A DNA stretch of 64,000 bases from Megaleporinus macrocephalus (lineage: Eukaryota; Chordata; Actinopteri; Characiformes; Anostomidae): assembly GCA_021613375.1 (NCBI GenBank), contig CM038704.1, forward strand, positions 32,426,582 to 32,490,581, written 5' to 3'. A program made the position numbers and the translations under genes. The notes below the pieces were generated by a model. The model was given only the letters and a program-made list of their open reading frames with translations. It ran no database searches and had not been told where the DNA came from. Of this stretch, positions 22,116 through 34,130 are shown one piece after another (the stretch's first letter is position 1; each line of letters begins with the position of its first letter).

Positions 22116-25100
22116 AAAAGTGGCAAATAAGCTGATTTCACTCTTGTGCAGTCCTAAGAGTGAGTATTTACACAGTTGATCTGTGAGTGTACACTGGTGA
22201 TAGATTTTAAACCTAAGATTATGGTAAGTAAACAGCCATAATGTTAATGTTGAGAGGCAACATAAAGTTCACAGAACAGTAAAACAAAACCAAATGACAC
22301 ACATTGTGGAACTGCTTGGTACTAAGGTTGAACCGGCAGTTAACAAACAAGCTGTACCTAACTACTTTGTTAGTATGTTTTAATTTGTTTTTCTGAGCAT
22401 AAGGGCATAAAGATGAGAAGGTAGTTCTTATATCTGCTGTCTTGATAGCAGCTAATCCTTTAGTTCATTTTTTTCCCCCTGTAATGTCATCTAAACTAGC
22501 ACAATACTCTTCCATATTCTCCATTTTTCACTTACTGCCCTACATCTGAATTACAAATGCCATCAAAATGACATAAGTGAAAACAACCTATTGCTAAAAG
22601 AATAGAGGCTGCTACTACTGCAAAGAGGGACACATTATTTGCAAATATCCCTGACATAAGAAGAAACATCATGGTACAAAGTGGTATTATGAGACAGAAT
22701 GAGAAAGGCTTGCTGATCAGCATGCTAGCACTCAACATTCAGTAGATATCTCTGCAACACAGTTCATAAACATCTTAGTTTTCACATTTTATTTATCATT
22801 TTGTTACTTTGTGTTTCTGTTTTTTAAATTTTATATTGCCCTTTTAAGCTCATCAGCCTAATTATGTTTTTAATATTTTTATTGCAGCACATGTGTGTGA
22901 AAATGTAATATTTTACAGTGACTCAATACTCCCAGGCTGTAATTAAGCTAAGGCTGTAATAGAGCTAATTTTGTTGTGCCTCTGCAATGTTTGCTGAATT
23001 CATACATCCTAATTTTCTCACACACGGTGAAAGCTGTGGCCATGTGATTACATATGAGTCAGTGGCGTGGCTATAGCTATGTGGGGACAGACCAAATTCT
23101 GACACAAGCTGACACGTAGGCTAAGAGCAACAGATGAGTAATGTGGCGATGGAGAAAACGCAAAGCAGAAGAAGCATCACCTCTGGCTAAGGAGCACACA
23201 AAACTCGACTGTTGGTCTATGATGTAATCACCGCAATGCTGGTGTCATCTCTCAGATGGATGAAAGGAGCTCCAAAGAAAAATAGATCAGACTGTTTCAC
23301 TCATCTTCAGAAATTTGATACAGACAGATGTAGAGATATCTAATAGCAATTCATGTCTTACTCTTTGTAATGTTATAACACTATTTTATGAGCAACTTGT
23401 TGTGTACAAGTAACATGGTCTTTTTTTTCAACACTGTCTACGCTGCCCTTAAAGTATTTTAGCACATCACTTTTCAAAATGTTTACTTTGTCGGTTTGCA
23501 TTTACTTAACATATTTACGTCTAAGCAGGTTTACTGAGATGAAAACAATACTGCACATGTAAAATTAGTATGAGCAACAGTGCTATGACATTACAGCACA
23601 TAAAAATTTCTTCAAAATACATTTAAAAAACATTTGGTTTACATATTGATAGTATAGGGAGTTTCTCACTCACATTTATAACTTCAGTGTTGATAAAGAA
23701 GCCAGTCATTTTGCTGAAAAAAGGTCTTTGTATGCTGTGTGCCGATTTTAAAATAATTTCTCAAAATTATCCTAATGTAAAAGGTAACTATATTCTAAAT
23801 ATTGCCTTGACAAAAGCAGATACTAAGTTTCTATATTCAGAAGTCGGACTCCCGATACTTGTTTTCCATCACATCCCACCCCTGATTGTCTGCAGGAATG
23901 TTTCTTTACTGGTAGACCACACTGAGATTTCACTCAAACATTAAATCAAACTGTTTATTTGATAGTGTCAGAATAAGGTAGCTATGTTACTGCAATTCAG
24001 TCTCTGCTTGCTTGTTAATCTTGTTTTTGGTTTTAGTTGTACTTCGACAGTGTTGGTCTTCGATTCATGGTGATTGGTGATTTGATTCATGTTTTTAATC
24101 TAAAACATTACATGCCTTTGTTCTCAAAGCTTACTGGGGTACATGTGTAAAGGAATGTTTCAAACTGATTAAACCATGTGGCTAAAAAGTATTTTTATTA
24201 CAAATATATCATGCTTTATCTTTTGGTCAAATGAGGCTGATGATCTTAGTCATAAAAAATATGACTTTCAAAATATGATTTTGGATAGAAATGTGAGTTA
24301 TGTGTAGAAAAAACTGCTAGATGTTTGTCTGCTAAATATAATGGCACAAAATGTAATAATTATGATTCATTTTGTAGTCCTTTTAATACTAAATTTAGTT
24401 GAATTAGTTTAAGCACTTGACATGTCATGTTTTTGTTTTTTTTATTTCTTAATGGAAAATAAAAACACATCCTCTAAAGAGAACACACATTTTCTTGCAC
24501 CATTACACTTTAATTGCTGATTACATATGATGTTTTATTATGTTTAATTATTATCTTTTAATTAGGAAATCAAAAAATATATAATTTGAGATCATCATTA
24601 GGCTATTTAAAAAAAAAAGAAATTATTACACGCACAGCTATCATTAATACAGAACCCTATGGATGTACTAGTATGTTGTCAAATGTATGCTCAATCAAAA
24701 CTATACCAAAGCTGTACATTTTATAAACACTGTGTTTGGAATATTTCAAATATTATTTCATTACTGCTCACTACATGCTGTATGGTAGATGTCTTAATGA
24801 ATGACTATCTAATAAGCAAAATAATTTTTGAAAAGATTGATCACATTTATCAAACAAAATTACTAACCCCTAGCACATAATAAGGAAGGAGTAGGGATAA
24901 TAGGGATCTGAACAGAGTAATAATTAGCTGCTCTGCCTTCTTTTCACTCAGCGTTTTCTTGGCTGATCGGGTTTCTGACATCACCACAGACTGCCTGAGC
25001 ACTGGGAGGTTCTCCTTACCCCCCTCACACACAGCCACAGATATCAAACTGCTTAATTTTTAATCTCCTGAATGCACAGCCATGTACTGGGGGCTGTGCG

Positions 25101-25980
25101 CTAATGGCCTCAGATTGGATGACCCGTGATTGGTTCTGGAAATGGAAAAGATCCTCTTCTCTGGGATGGTTTTCATTACATGCCACAGGAAGATAGACCA
25201 CTCTAAAACCTCCTTACCAAAATCACAAAGCAAAAAACACCCAGAAATCTCCTTTGTGGGGCAAAGCATCTTACCTTTTATGTTGCAAATCATCTTGAAT
25301 GGACTGAAAATGACAGGTGTCCATCTTTCCATTGTGCAGTATCAACTGAAATGATGACAGATAAAAGCAAAAAAAATGTCAAATTTATTAAAATATTTAA
25401 AGGTTCATATAGAGCTCAGATTAGGATTAATCCAAGACTAAAAAGCCTTTGCAGTGGTAAATCACCACTAACATTACAATCCCATTCAACCTATGAGTAA
25501 CAGTAAAACCGAATGGTTTATATCCAACTACATGCTCACATTATTATTTGTATCAGTTGTGTTTGCATTTTAAAAAGTTACATGCTAAGATGGACTACAT
25601 TGTTGTAGCTAACCACTAAAAACTAGTCAGGTTTGAAAATGACAATGACCACCATGCTAATATTACCTTAATTACATGACAATTTTTTTTTAAATAAATA
25701 ACAAACGCTAGCTGTGAGTTTTAGTTTTAGCTCTCTCTAATGTTCTGTAAAGCTTGTCCAACTTGTGAACCATAGTTAATATTTGAATAGTAAAATATTT
25801 GTGGGTGAAACAGGTCTGTTCTGTCCATAAACAGACTTAATCCATGTCTGAGAAGCTGTTCGATCTAATTTATCTAATTCATTTTGTTGTTTTCCATCAA
25901 CAAATGCTAATTAGTCATTAATCTGAAAAATCTGGCATGATTAATAATACTGAAATGTCAGACACAACAAGTAATTATTT
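22116..25980. other. No gene seen; a GC-balanced block at about 24880-25350
   Basis: Mostly AT-rich unique-looking DNA. The block 24880-25350 has balanced composition, is not repeated in the window, and gives 65- to 90-codon open frames on both strands with no domain. It is a candidate conserved non-coding element. The start of the block near 23040-23070 ('cagtggcgtggctatagcta') resembles a common repeat fragment. Confidence 0.35.
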
Positions 25981-26395
25981 CTAGAGAGAAAGAAAGAGAG
26001 AGACAGACCAGCGGGCAGCAACAGAGTAAGGGAAAAAAACAGAGAGAAAAGATATGGAGAGAGAGGAGGGAGAGAGGGAAAAGTGGGAGAAAGAGAGAGA
26101 ATGAGTGAGACTACAGTAAGAGAGAAAGAAAGGAAGAGACAAAGAGATCATGTAAAGTAAGAGAAAAACTGAGTAAAAGGGAAAAAAAGAAAGAAAGGCT
26201 GTGAGACCAAGAGATCGGAAGAGAAAAAGAGAAGGAAAGATAATAAGACAAAGAGCGGGCAAGACATAAGGAGAGTAAGGCAGTTAGAGCCAGAGAAAAA
26301 AGGGGGAGAGAGAGAGAGAGAGAGAGATAAGGGAGAGACAGGCAAACATTATTGTAGAGAGGAAGTGCAAAAGAAGGGAGAGAGAGACTGTTGTG
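25981..26395. repeat. Purine-rich (GA/GAA) tract, part 1
   Basis: About 415 bases are overwhelmingly A and G on the plus strand, including an (AG)n run at 26305-26327. Open frames on the minus strand (65 and 93 codons) are Ser/Leu/Phe-rich artefacts of the C/T-rich complement. Confidence 0.95.
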
Positions 26396-26511
26396 TCATT
26401 TCTTCTGTAAAGATGCTTTTCTTCTTGTCCCTGAGCTCTCTGCTTCGCACGCAAACCTCTTCAAAAGAAAATATACCACAAGACATTGAAATATAGAGCT
26501 TGAGACATTAA

Positions 26512-26665
26512 ATGCAAAAGAAAGAAAGTGAGGGAGAGACATAGAGAGTGAGAGAAAGACTATGAGAGTTAGACAGTGGGAACAAGAGCAAGAGAGAGAG
26601 AGGAGCGAGAATAAGAGAGACTGAGGGAGACACTGAGAGCAAGAGAAAGAGTAAGACAATGGGAA
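26512..26665. repeat. Purine-rich tract, part 2
   Basis: A second run of GA-rich DNA ('gagcaagagagagagagg', 'gagcaagagaaagagtaag') separated from the first by about 115 bases of mixed sequence. A 98-codon Ser/Leu-rich minus frame here is an artefact. Confidence 0.9.
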
Positions 26666-26699
26666 ACACTGCTGTAATAACAGTGTGCTCAAGAAGTGG

Positions 26700-27627
26700 T
26701 CTCAAGAAGAGGGAAAATTATAATTTTTTTTAATAATTGTTTTTTGTAGCTTTCTAATAAGATTGAGGGTGTAGTGTGTCACAAACCATTAATCACATGC
26801 GCACACACAGTATAAGTTATATCACAAATGGAAAGGATCTGATATATAAACAGATTTAAACAGATTCAAAACAGATACAAGTAGTTTTTCACTAATCATG
26901 TATGAGGAAAAAGTGCAGGTCAGATGGCAGGTTTGTTTGTGGCACTAATGTAAAAAGGGCTCATTGCTTCATTATGTTTCACGATTAGCAATACAAGGTC
27001 AAGAATGGCGTGTTGATTTGAGAACACATCTCCACAGTAGTCATGTTGAAGCAGGAGTTGGCATGCACTCCCTGCACGGCACAGTCCATACCCACAGCAT
27101 TTGGACAGATGGCCCCCCCCCAGGACACGGTGTCCAATGGGATGTATGTTGGGCGGGAGGAAGGGGGGGGGGTACTCTAATATTAGCTGTATTGAAGTAT
27201 CTCTCAAGGTACCAGCACTAACAGATGGCAAAAGAAGCTCTGACTCACGACACAAAAGGAAAGCAATGGTGCAGGCAGTTCCAGGATGATGCGGTTTTGC
27301 AAGAAAAGGCAAAAGCTTTTGGAGAAGCCACCGGGAAAAATATCTCAATGAAGCATTCCTAACCAGCTAAGCTCCTTGCCTCTATCCCCAGCTTAAGAAT
27401 AACCCTGCAGCATTCAAAAAGACCTAAAGATTTTCTCCTATAGCAAATCAGCAGCTAACCCTAGCTTTTGGTTTTGTAATGCCTAGATCTCACTTCAGGA
27501 AGCAAGTGGAATCTGTTGTAGAGTTCAGTAACAGCCTGGTGGACTTCAAGTTCTGTGATAATTTAATGCAACGGTAGTTTAGTTTCATACTGATGCACTG
27601 GATATACACTTGCTCAGCTCATCCCTA
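26700..27627. other. No recognised gene; C9/G10 runs
   Basis: A 142-codon minus frame at 26920-27348 and an 85-codon plus frame at 26964-27221 overlap each other. Neither has a recognisable domain or start context. C9 (27113-27121) and G10 (27163-27172) are separated by 41 bases. Confidence 0.4.
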
Positions 27628-28005
27628 CCCACTTCCACTCACTGGTTACTTTATTAAAAACTTTTGCCTAGTAATTCCATGTAATGATTACTTTAATTAG
27701 AACACACCCCTATTCTTTGTACTTCCACTCATGAGCCACATTATTTGAACCCATTACCACTCGCCTGCCACTTTATTGAAACACACAAACTTAACCTGTC
27801 TTGCTTAATTAGAATGCACTTTATTAGAAATCACTGTCTTGCACTTACACCAACTGGCCACTTTATTAGAACCCACTACTTTGTATGTCTACTAACTGGC
27901 TAATTTATTTGAAACTTCCAACCTTATCCTTATACCAACTGCCCACTTTGATTACAAAACCCCTACCTTCTCCTTACACTCAATGCTGCTATATAAACCC
28001 TTTCT
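27628..28005. repeat. Degenerate minisatellite, about 8 units of 40-48 bases
   Basis: Iterations of 'actttattagaa..cac' are followed by a C/T-rich spacer and 'ctggcc', at about 27648, 27691, 27741, 27773, 27819, 27862, 27902 and 27945. The best-preserved units are near 27819 and 27862 ('ccactttattagaacccact'). The unit resembles the end motif of foldback element F copies ('acctaataaagtgtcagttg' inverted). Confidence 0.85.
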
Positions 28006-31000
28006 GTCTTATCATATATTCATATGAAAAGGTTCATGGAGTTCAGAAATTGACATTGAATAGAACTACTAAGGTACAATGTACATCAAATTGTGCTTCA
28101 ACAGATGGGCTACTGTCTCTAAATGTACATTAGCAAGGAAAAGCTTTTTTTCTTTCATTGTACTTCTAGGAAAAATGTCACCAGTCTCATCTTCACAGAT
28201 TAATGTATCAATTTTTTTCTAAGAGCTTGTCTAGTGGGCAAAAATTAGAAAGTACAGTTCCTGCTCTACTCTAAATAGACTTCCATTCTACTTAAAGCAC
28301 AAGCGTCCTGCTCTGCTCTAAATGGTCACATTTTCTGTATTAAAGACCATAAGGTAGAGCCAAAGTCACTTTGTCATTAGTCCCATTTAAATCTGCGTCA
28401 TAGCAGTAGTCCATTTCAGTACACAGGGTTAAAAATAAAAAAAACAACAACCACACTTTAACTGTATATTTCCACTCGTTCAAGTCTCAGTACAGGGTTC
28501 ATACAGGCTTTCTGCACTCCACAGCCTGCTGGACAGCCTTGCACCGTGCTCAGCTGGGTCTATTCAATCAGACAGATCAACATGTACCAATTATGGGATA
28601 ACTAAAAGTCTGCTAAGAGACTCCTATGAGTAAAAGTAAAAGGAAAGGAAAACGTAGCTCTGATGTTGAGACTAAGTGCTCTCTCATGCATTCACAAAGA
28701 CGCTAAAAGCAAGCTTTCAGACAGGCCAAATCTACTTAGGCAGCTAATAAAGTTACTGCAGAAGCTAAATGAAGTGAATGCTGAGCATGTGATGATGATC
28801 ACTTTAATGCAAAACTCCACATAACCTCTGCATTAAAGAGACATAAAAGAACTTGAAGAGGTAGTTTGGTTCAAAACACTAACATGGCTAACAATAAATG
28901 GGTGCCCTGACTGCATTCATTCAGTTGTTAGCTGTGTTAGCGTCTCATTTTACAGATAACCTGCTGAACAGTTTTGTTACTACATTTCCATATGTGAGCA
29001 TCTTAGTCTAATTACTAATGTCCAATAACTGTTAGACATATTAGCATTCTTGACCAAATAAAAAATGTGTGCACAGGGCAAAAACATGTGGTCGCTTGTA
29101 AACATGCTTTTTGCACACTTCATATGTAAAATTTATGCAACAATTCTGTAAGGGATGGAAACATTCCTAGTGCTAAACTGTGAAGAAACAAATTACTAAC
29201 CAGGATTGTCCAAAAAATTCCAGTGTTTTCAGTGTCATTCCAATAGTACTACATCTGCATTGTGCAGCAGGTTATATGGTGATTCCACTTGACATGACCA
29301 CACAGGGTTATCCCTTTGCTGCTGTGACACCCTACAATCCCTTTGACCAGTGACCACTCTTTACCCTTTCTGTCACCCCTTGATGTACAATTGTTTTCAT
29401 TTTTGGCTGTATCACCATAAGGAGGCTCTGTCAACAAACCAACAGAGTTATAATGTATATATTTAAAAAGCTATCCAGGTATTTATCTATCTATTTATAG
29501 CTGTATTCTTGTATTTGGAGCCCCTACAAAATCCTCAAAGAATGTCTTGTTTAACACTCATGTTCCAGGTAAAATACACAGCAAGCTGTCAGTAAATTCA
29601 CTTTTAAGATTTTATGCTGGTACAATTTGCCATGAGTTCAGATGAAGCCTGCAGACATCAATACTAAATATTAAAACTTACAATATTATTTAGTACTTTT
29701 TCCAGCCCTACTTGCCATGTCATGGGACAGTTAATGTGCATCTGTATATGTATCCATTCCTGAGTCTCTATCCCTTCTTGGCCATACATACAGCCAAATA
29801 GACAAAAACATGACTGGACTTGCAGCTTTCTGTGCAATATGTCCCTCAGGTCCATTTTCTGTCTGAATGGAAACCAAGCCTAAGTGCCTTTGTGTTGTAT
29901 GGACTATAAATCTAATTATTCGGTGTTGCATACACTGTAAATCAATTTCTTACTGCCTAACAGCCTTTATTTTAGTCATGAGTCAACTTTCATGAAATTT
30001 TTTTTTTTACATGTTCGGGGTGAATTATAAAACCAATGCAAATCATGACACCTGCAAACAATGAGATTCCTGCTGATTTTTTCCTGATCATGAAAATGGT
30101 TTTACAACCATATGGTGATTTTAAAATAAAAATAAATTACTTGTACAAGACATTATAGAGGACTCTCTTTCCCATTCTCTGAACACCTCCAATTTCAGCT
30201 GTCAGAGATAAAGGCAAGAAATAGAAGTAAGCAACTGACTGTGCTGCAGCCCATATGTAATATCCATAATGCTGAATATAATAATCTGTAATACTGAATT
30301 CGCTGAGACTTGTGGTTTCTTACAATGTGCGACATACTGTTATACAAAAAATCTAAATGGGCAAAGGTACACACAATCAGGATTACAGTTTTAGCTATAT
30401 TGTATACTTTCGTCTATTTACATAGAGAACAGTATGTCATACACCAGGGTTCAAATTGGATAAGTAACATTAATAAATGAGTAAATGAGTTTTGCATGAG
30501 TAAAATTAGTATAATAAACAACTAATGCTATATTCAGCTACCTTTATAATGCAATTTAACTGTAAGCCATTCTAAATAAAAGCACATGCCAAATTCCAAA
30601 TTTGAGGGACAACATGAGAAAGAACATTTTATCATTTTAGCTGTTCTTCAAACCCCTTCCCTGAGTGGATGAATTTAATGATTCCATGTGCACTGAAAAT
30701 GTTAAAACATGATGAAGGACATATCTTCCAAAGATGTAAATGAATGATTTGCTAATGTCATATTATCTTTATCAGTCCAATATTGATTTTGCATTTGAAA
30801 CCAAAACATCTAGACAGACCCTGTTTTTGAGTCATGAGTGTGATGTTAATATATAAATATTGATTTTGATTGATTGCCTTTGACTTCACAAGGCTGTTTA
30901 CAGTGACTTGATGCCATTGTGTTTCATGTTTCACAAAAGTTTTACATGTTTTACAAAAAAAGATACCTACTTGAACGGATTGTGGTACATTGTCTGAGGC

Positions 31001-31960
31001 CCCATCAACTCTAGCAATAATGCTAAGCTGTTCATGTTTGTGTAAGTGCAAATTTGTATCTTTTTTGATTTTGAGAATAAATAAAAATTGTCTCATTAAT
31101 GTGCAATATTTTTAGTTAGTAGTTATTGTCAAAAATGACAAAATGTAATTTTTTGAAAATATAAAATAATATAATGACATTTCTTTATTTATATAGTCTA
31201 ACTTGCTTTATCTTCGAAAATTGATTGGGGCACACAAAATATTGTATATGATTGTGTCTGTAACTGTAGCATTTGAGTTACTTTAGGTTTTGTGGCAATC
31301 AGAGATAAAAGAACACAAGGCTAATCATTGCAAAGCACATTCTCACAGAAACATGTGGAAACAAACAATTACACATTGATGAGTGAAGAGAAGTTGAGAG
31401 TACGGATTTGGCTCTAGTCTGTGAAATACATGTGCCTTTTTATTATTTGCAGGCTATTCTGGGAATGTGCCCAGTCAGTGAATATCATCAGCTCCTTATC
31501 TAAGTAATATTCTGCATCATAACTCACACTCTCATAGCCAAAATCAACTCAGTGAGGCAGCTTCAACCGCTCTAAATGAATGTTTCTTCACTGGGCTGTG
31601 GCCAATGAAACTGTGCTGACCTTTACTGTAGCAGTCACTAAATTTACCTATCTGTAACCTCTTACACCAAAGCAATATAAAATCCAAAACTTCCTGAAAA
31701 CCACTCTTTCTGTCTTTTACAAGCCTTTAGAACTCCTGAGTTTCCTGCTTACATTAATTAGCTTTATAGTTAGTTTACATTGTGTAACTGCTTCATGTAA
31801 ATAACATTAATTATATATTTTTATTGATTGAAATGTTATTTTTCTACGCTGCTACACTGCTGATGTGCAACTAAACACAGTAGTGCAACCAAGGAAAAAT
31901 GGGCAGCACTTTTTATCCTAATTTAATTTTTATGCTCAATTTTCTTCCTTTTAAATACAT
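28006..31960. other. No gene seen over 4 kb
   Basis: AT-rich unique-looking DNA. A pair of 'cctgctct.ctctaaat' strings occurs near 28260 and 28308. The block 31370-31650 has balanced composition and no repeat match, and is a weak conserved-element candidate. The 112-codon minus frame at 30758-31096 is AT-rich and has no domain. Confidence 0.45.
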
Positions 31961-32095
31961 TGTCTTAATCATGATTTAATCATGTTTCAATTATGTTTTA
32001 TTTTTATTTCCTTACATTTTAAAAAATTTGATTATGTTGTTTTTTTATGGCCGCGTGTGGAAAAAAGCAATATAAATAAACTTGCCTTACCATTA
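31961..32095 (+). mobile_element. LINE 3' tail
   Basis: The end 'caatataaataaacttgcct' with a preceding 'gtgtggaaaaaagca' equals the 3' tail of fish L2-type LINEs and their SINEs, where 'gctatataaataaacttgcc' is usual. Upstream coding is not preserved. Confidence 0.5.
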
Positions 32096-32455
32096 CATTG
32101 AGTTTTTATGACAAGTGTATGATTAATCTGATTGACAGTAAAAGTACAATATGATTTTATTTCTCCTGTAAATTTATAAAAAAATGAGGTTTTTTGAAAA
32201 AAAGTTGATGCTTAAAAATGTGTATGTTTTTTGCATTGGATACAGGCAAAGCACACTCACTGGTTGTACATATGGACAAACAAATGATAGGTACATAAAT
32301 AGAGGAATGACCAAGTATAAGCTCAGATATGCTTTTATATATTTATAGCTTTTACTTGGTAAGTTTCTTAGGCTCAAACAAAAGAGAGACCTGCGTGGGG
32401 TTAGGATGTGATGATCACCCACTGGTCATTTGTTGGATACTGGTACACTATGCAT

Positions 32456-33013
32456 TGTCACGCATACGGCTGTTCCTGACTCTGACTCGCGTCCGAACTC
32501 CATTTCCCAGAATGCACATCCCGATGACGTCACTCCCATATGTCCAAACCCAAACAATCACACCCCGTGCGCACGTTCAGCCTCACCTGAGTTTTAACTA
32601 CACACACGTTTGTCATTCCAACCCTCCATATATACTCTACACACACATTTACCATTTGCAAAGTTTTGCCAACATGGTTGCATTTCTGAGCGTTTTCTCC
32701 TTACTTTTCTCATTGTGTATTCTGGTTTTTCTCTCTCGTCTTCTCCTACTGATTCTGGTTGCCTGGTTATATCTCCGCTTTTGGCTTTGATCTCCCTTCT
32801 GTCTTTTGACTTTCCCTTCGGATCTCCCTCATGACTTGTTCGCCCCATTCTCTGCCTTTCTGGTTACTACCTCGGATTGCTTTCTGGTTTACGATTCTAG
32901 CTCAACCCCATATTGTGTTTGTTTTGCTGCTCTGATTAACTGCTGACTTTGTTAATAAACCCAGCGTGACCTGTAGCTCTGCAAGCGTCGTGCCAAGTTC
33001 TTTGTTTCTGACA
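32456..33013 (+). mobile_element. Solo LTR 1 (Ty3/gypsy-like), 558 bp
   Basis: The element begins TGTCACG and ends TTTCTGACA, so the termini TGTCA...TGACA form a perfect 5-base inverted repeat with the canonical TG/CA. Direct 5-base duplications TGCAT flank it at 32451-32455 and 33014-33018. Inside are a TATA-like 'catatatact' at 32628-32637 and AATAAA at 32954-32959, giving plus orientation with a short U5. No primer-binding site, gag or pol follows, and no second LTR lies nearby. This is a solo LTR left by recombination. Family assignment rests on the 5-base duplication and on 'tttcccagaatgca', which I remember from fish gypsy LTRs. The 153-codon frame at 32329-32790 crosses the boundary and is not a gene. 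Confidence 0.9.
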
Positions 33014-33814
33014 TGCATAGGTCATACTTTGTAGCTTGCTGTGTGCCCATATGTAAAAATAATAATTTACACACAAATGTATGTATAAATGTATGTCACA
33101 CAAACATATATACAGATATTTGCTATAGAGCATAGTATTTTAAGAGAAATAAAGACAGAACAACAGACTGTAAAGCAATTGGTTTATTTGTAAGATTTTA
33201 GGAAATAAATTGCACTGGTAATTTATGACATAATACAATGTTTCCAAACAGATTTGTTTTTAAATGTCTTTTCAACTTTAAAATAATATCTCTATTCAGA
33301 AAAAAAGAAATAAAGTGATATAACAAAGGCAGTACAACAAATTAAATTAAAATAAATTAGACAAAACTCAATACATGCATGACACAGAATAATCAGGTAT
33401 CCAGCAGTATGTGAACAGAACTGTATCCAAATTTGCACAGCAAGGAGAGTGAAAAGTCTAATTAGTCTAATTAAGGATTTATTACTTATAATTAAATATT
33501 TCTTTATAGAAGGTGTGGAGAATAAATTAGCCAGAGGGCATAAAACCTAGTTTTTTGTATTGTATTATTATTATTATAACTTTATTTACATTCGTATCTC
33601 AAGTATGACAGTTTAATTATAGTTTTCCATTCAGCACATAGTACAGTACTGTACATAATACATGCACAAGTCGCATATGTTCTATATAGAACATCAGAGA
33701 ACAAGAGAATTAGAATGCATTCATTCAGTATTTTGTGGCTCCAACATGTTAGCTAAATAAATTATGCTGTGTAACATATGCAATACAAAACATCATTCAA
33801 CATGCATTAGATAA
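33014..33814. other. No gene seen
   Basis: AT-rich DNA with a short (TTA)n run near 33562-33580. Confidence 0.5.
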
Positions 33815-34130
33815 ATCCAAATGGTGCTTGAGTGACTCAGTAACATGAGGGGGTAGACGGTAACTGCCGCGCTATTTAGCAAGTGTTTAACAAGTGTTTT
33901 TAGCATGTTGTCCCAAGTTAAATTTGTGCTGAACACTAAACATGACTGTTGGTTCATTATAAAAATAAGCTTATTTTACAAAAAAATGAGAGGTTGAGAA
34001 GCAAAACGAGTAGAAGTTATTAGCGCTTGTTTGCCTTGGTAGCTAGCTAACATTGGCTAACTAGCACTGCTAGCTGAACTGTTTGTCTAAAAAGCTAATG
34101 TAAAGATGCAGAATCATAAAACACAAGAAA
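33815..34130. repeat. Dispersed repeat family C, copy 2
   Basis: Partner of 19195-19500 in the same orientation, with 'gctagctaacattggctaac', 'tagcactgctagctgaactg' and 'aatcataaaacacaa' near its right end. Confidence 0.75.

Noticed and set aside
25981..26705. Ser/Leu/Phe-rich minus frames of 65 to 98 codons that look like membrane proteins
   Set aside because: They are the complement of a purine-rich low-complexity tract.
26920..27348. 142-codon minus frame
   Set aside because: No domain, overlaps an 85-codon plus frame, and includes translated homopolymers (PPPFLPPN).
27628..28005. CRISPR-like array of spaced repeats
   Set aside because: Repeats are imperfect, spacers are themselves similar, and the genome is vertebrate. 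It is a minisatellite.
32329..32790. 153-codon plus frame, longest in the window
   Set aside because: It starts outside and runs into the U3 region of solo LTR 1. Composition, not conservation, explains it.
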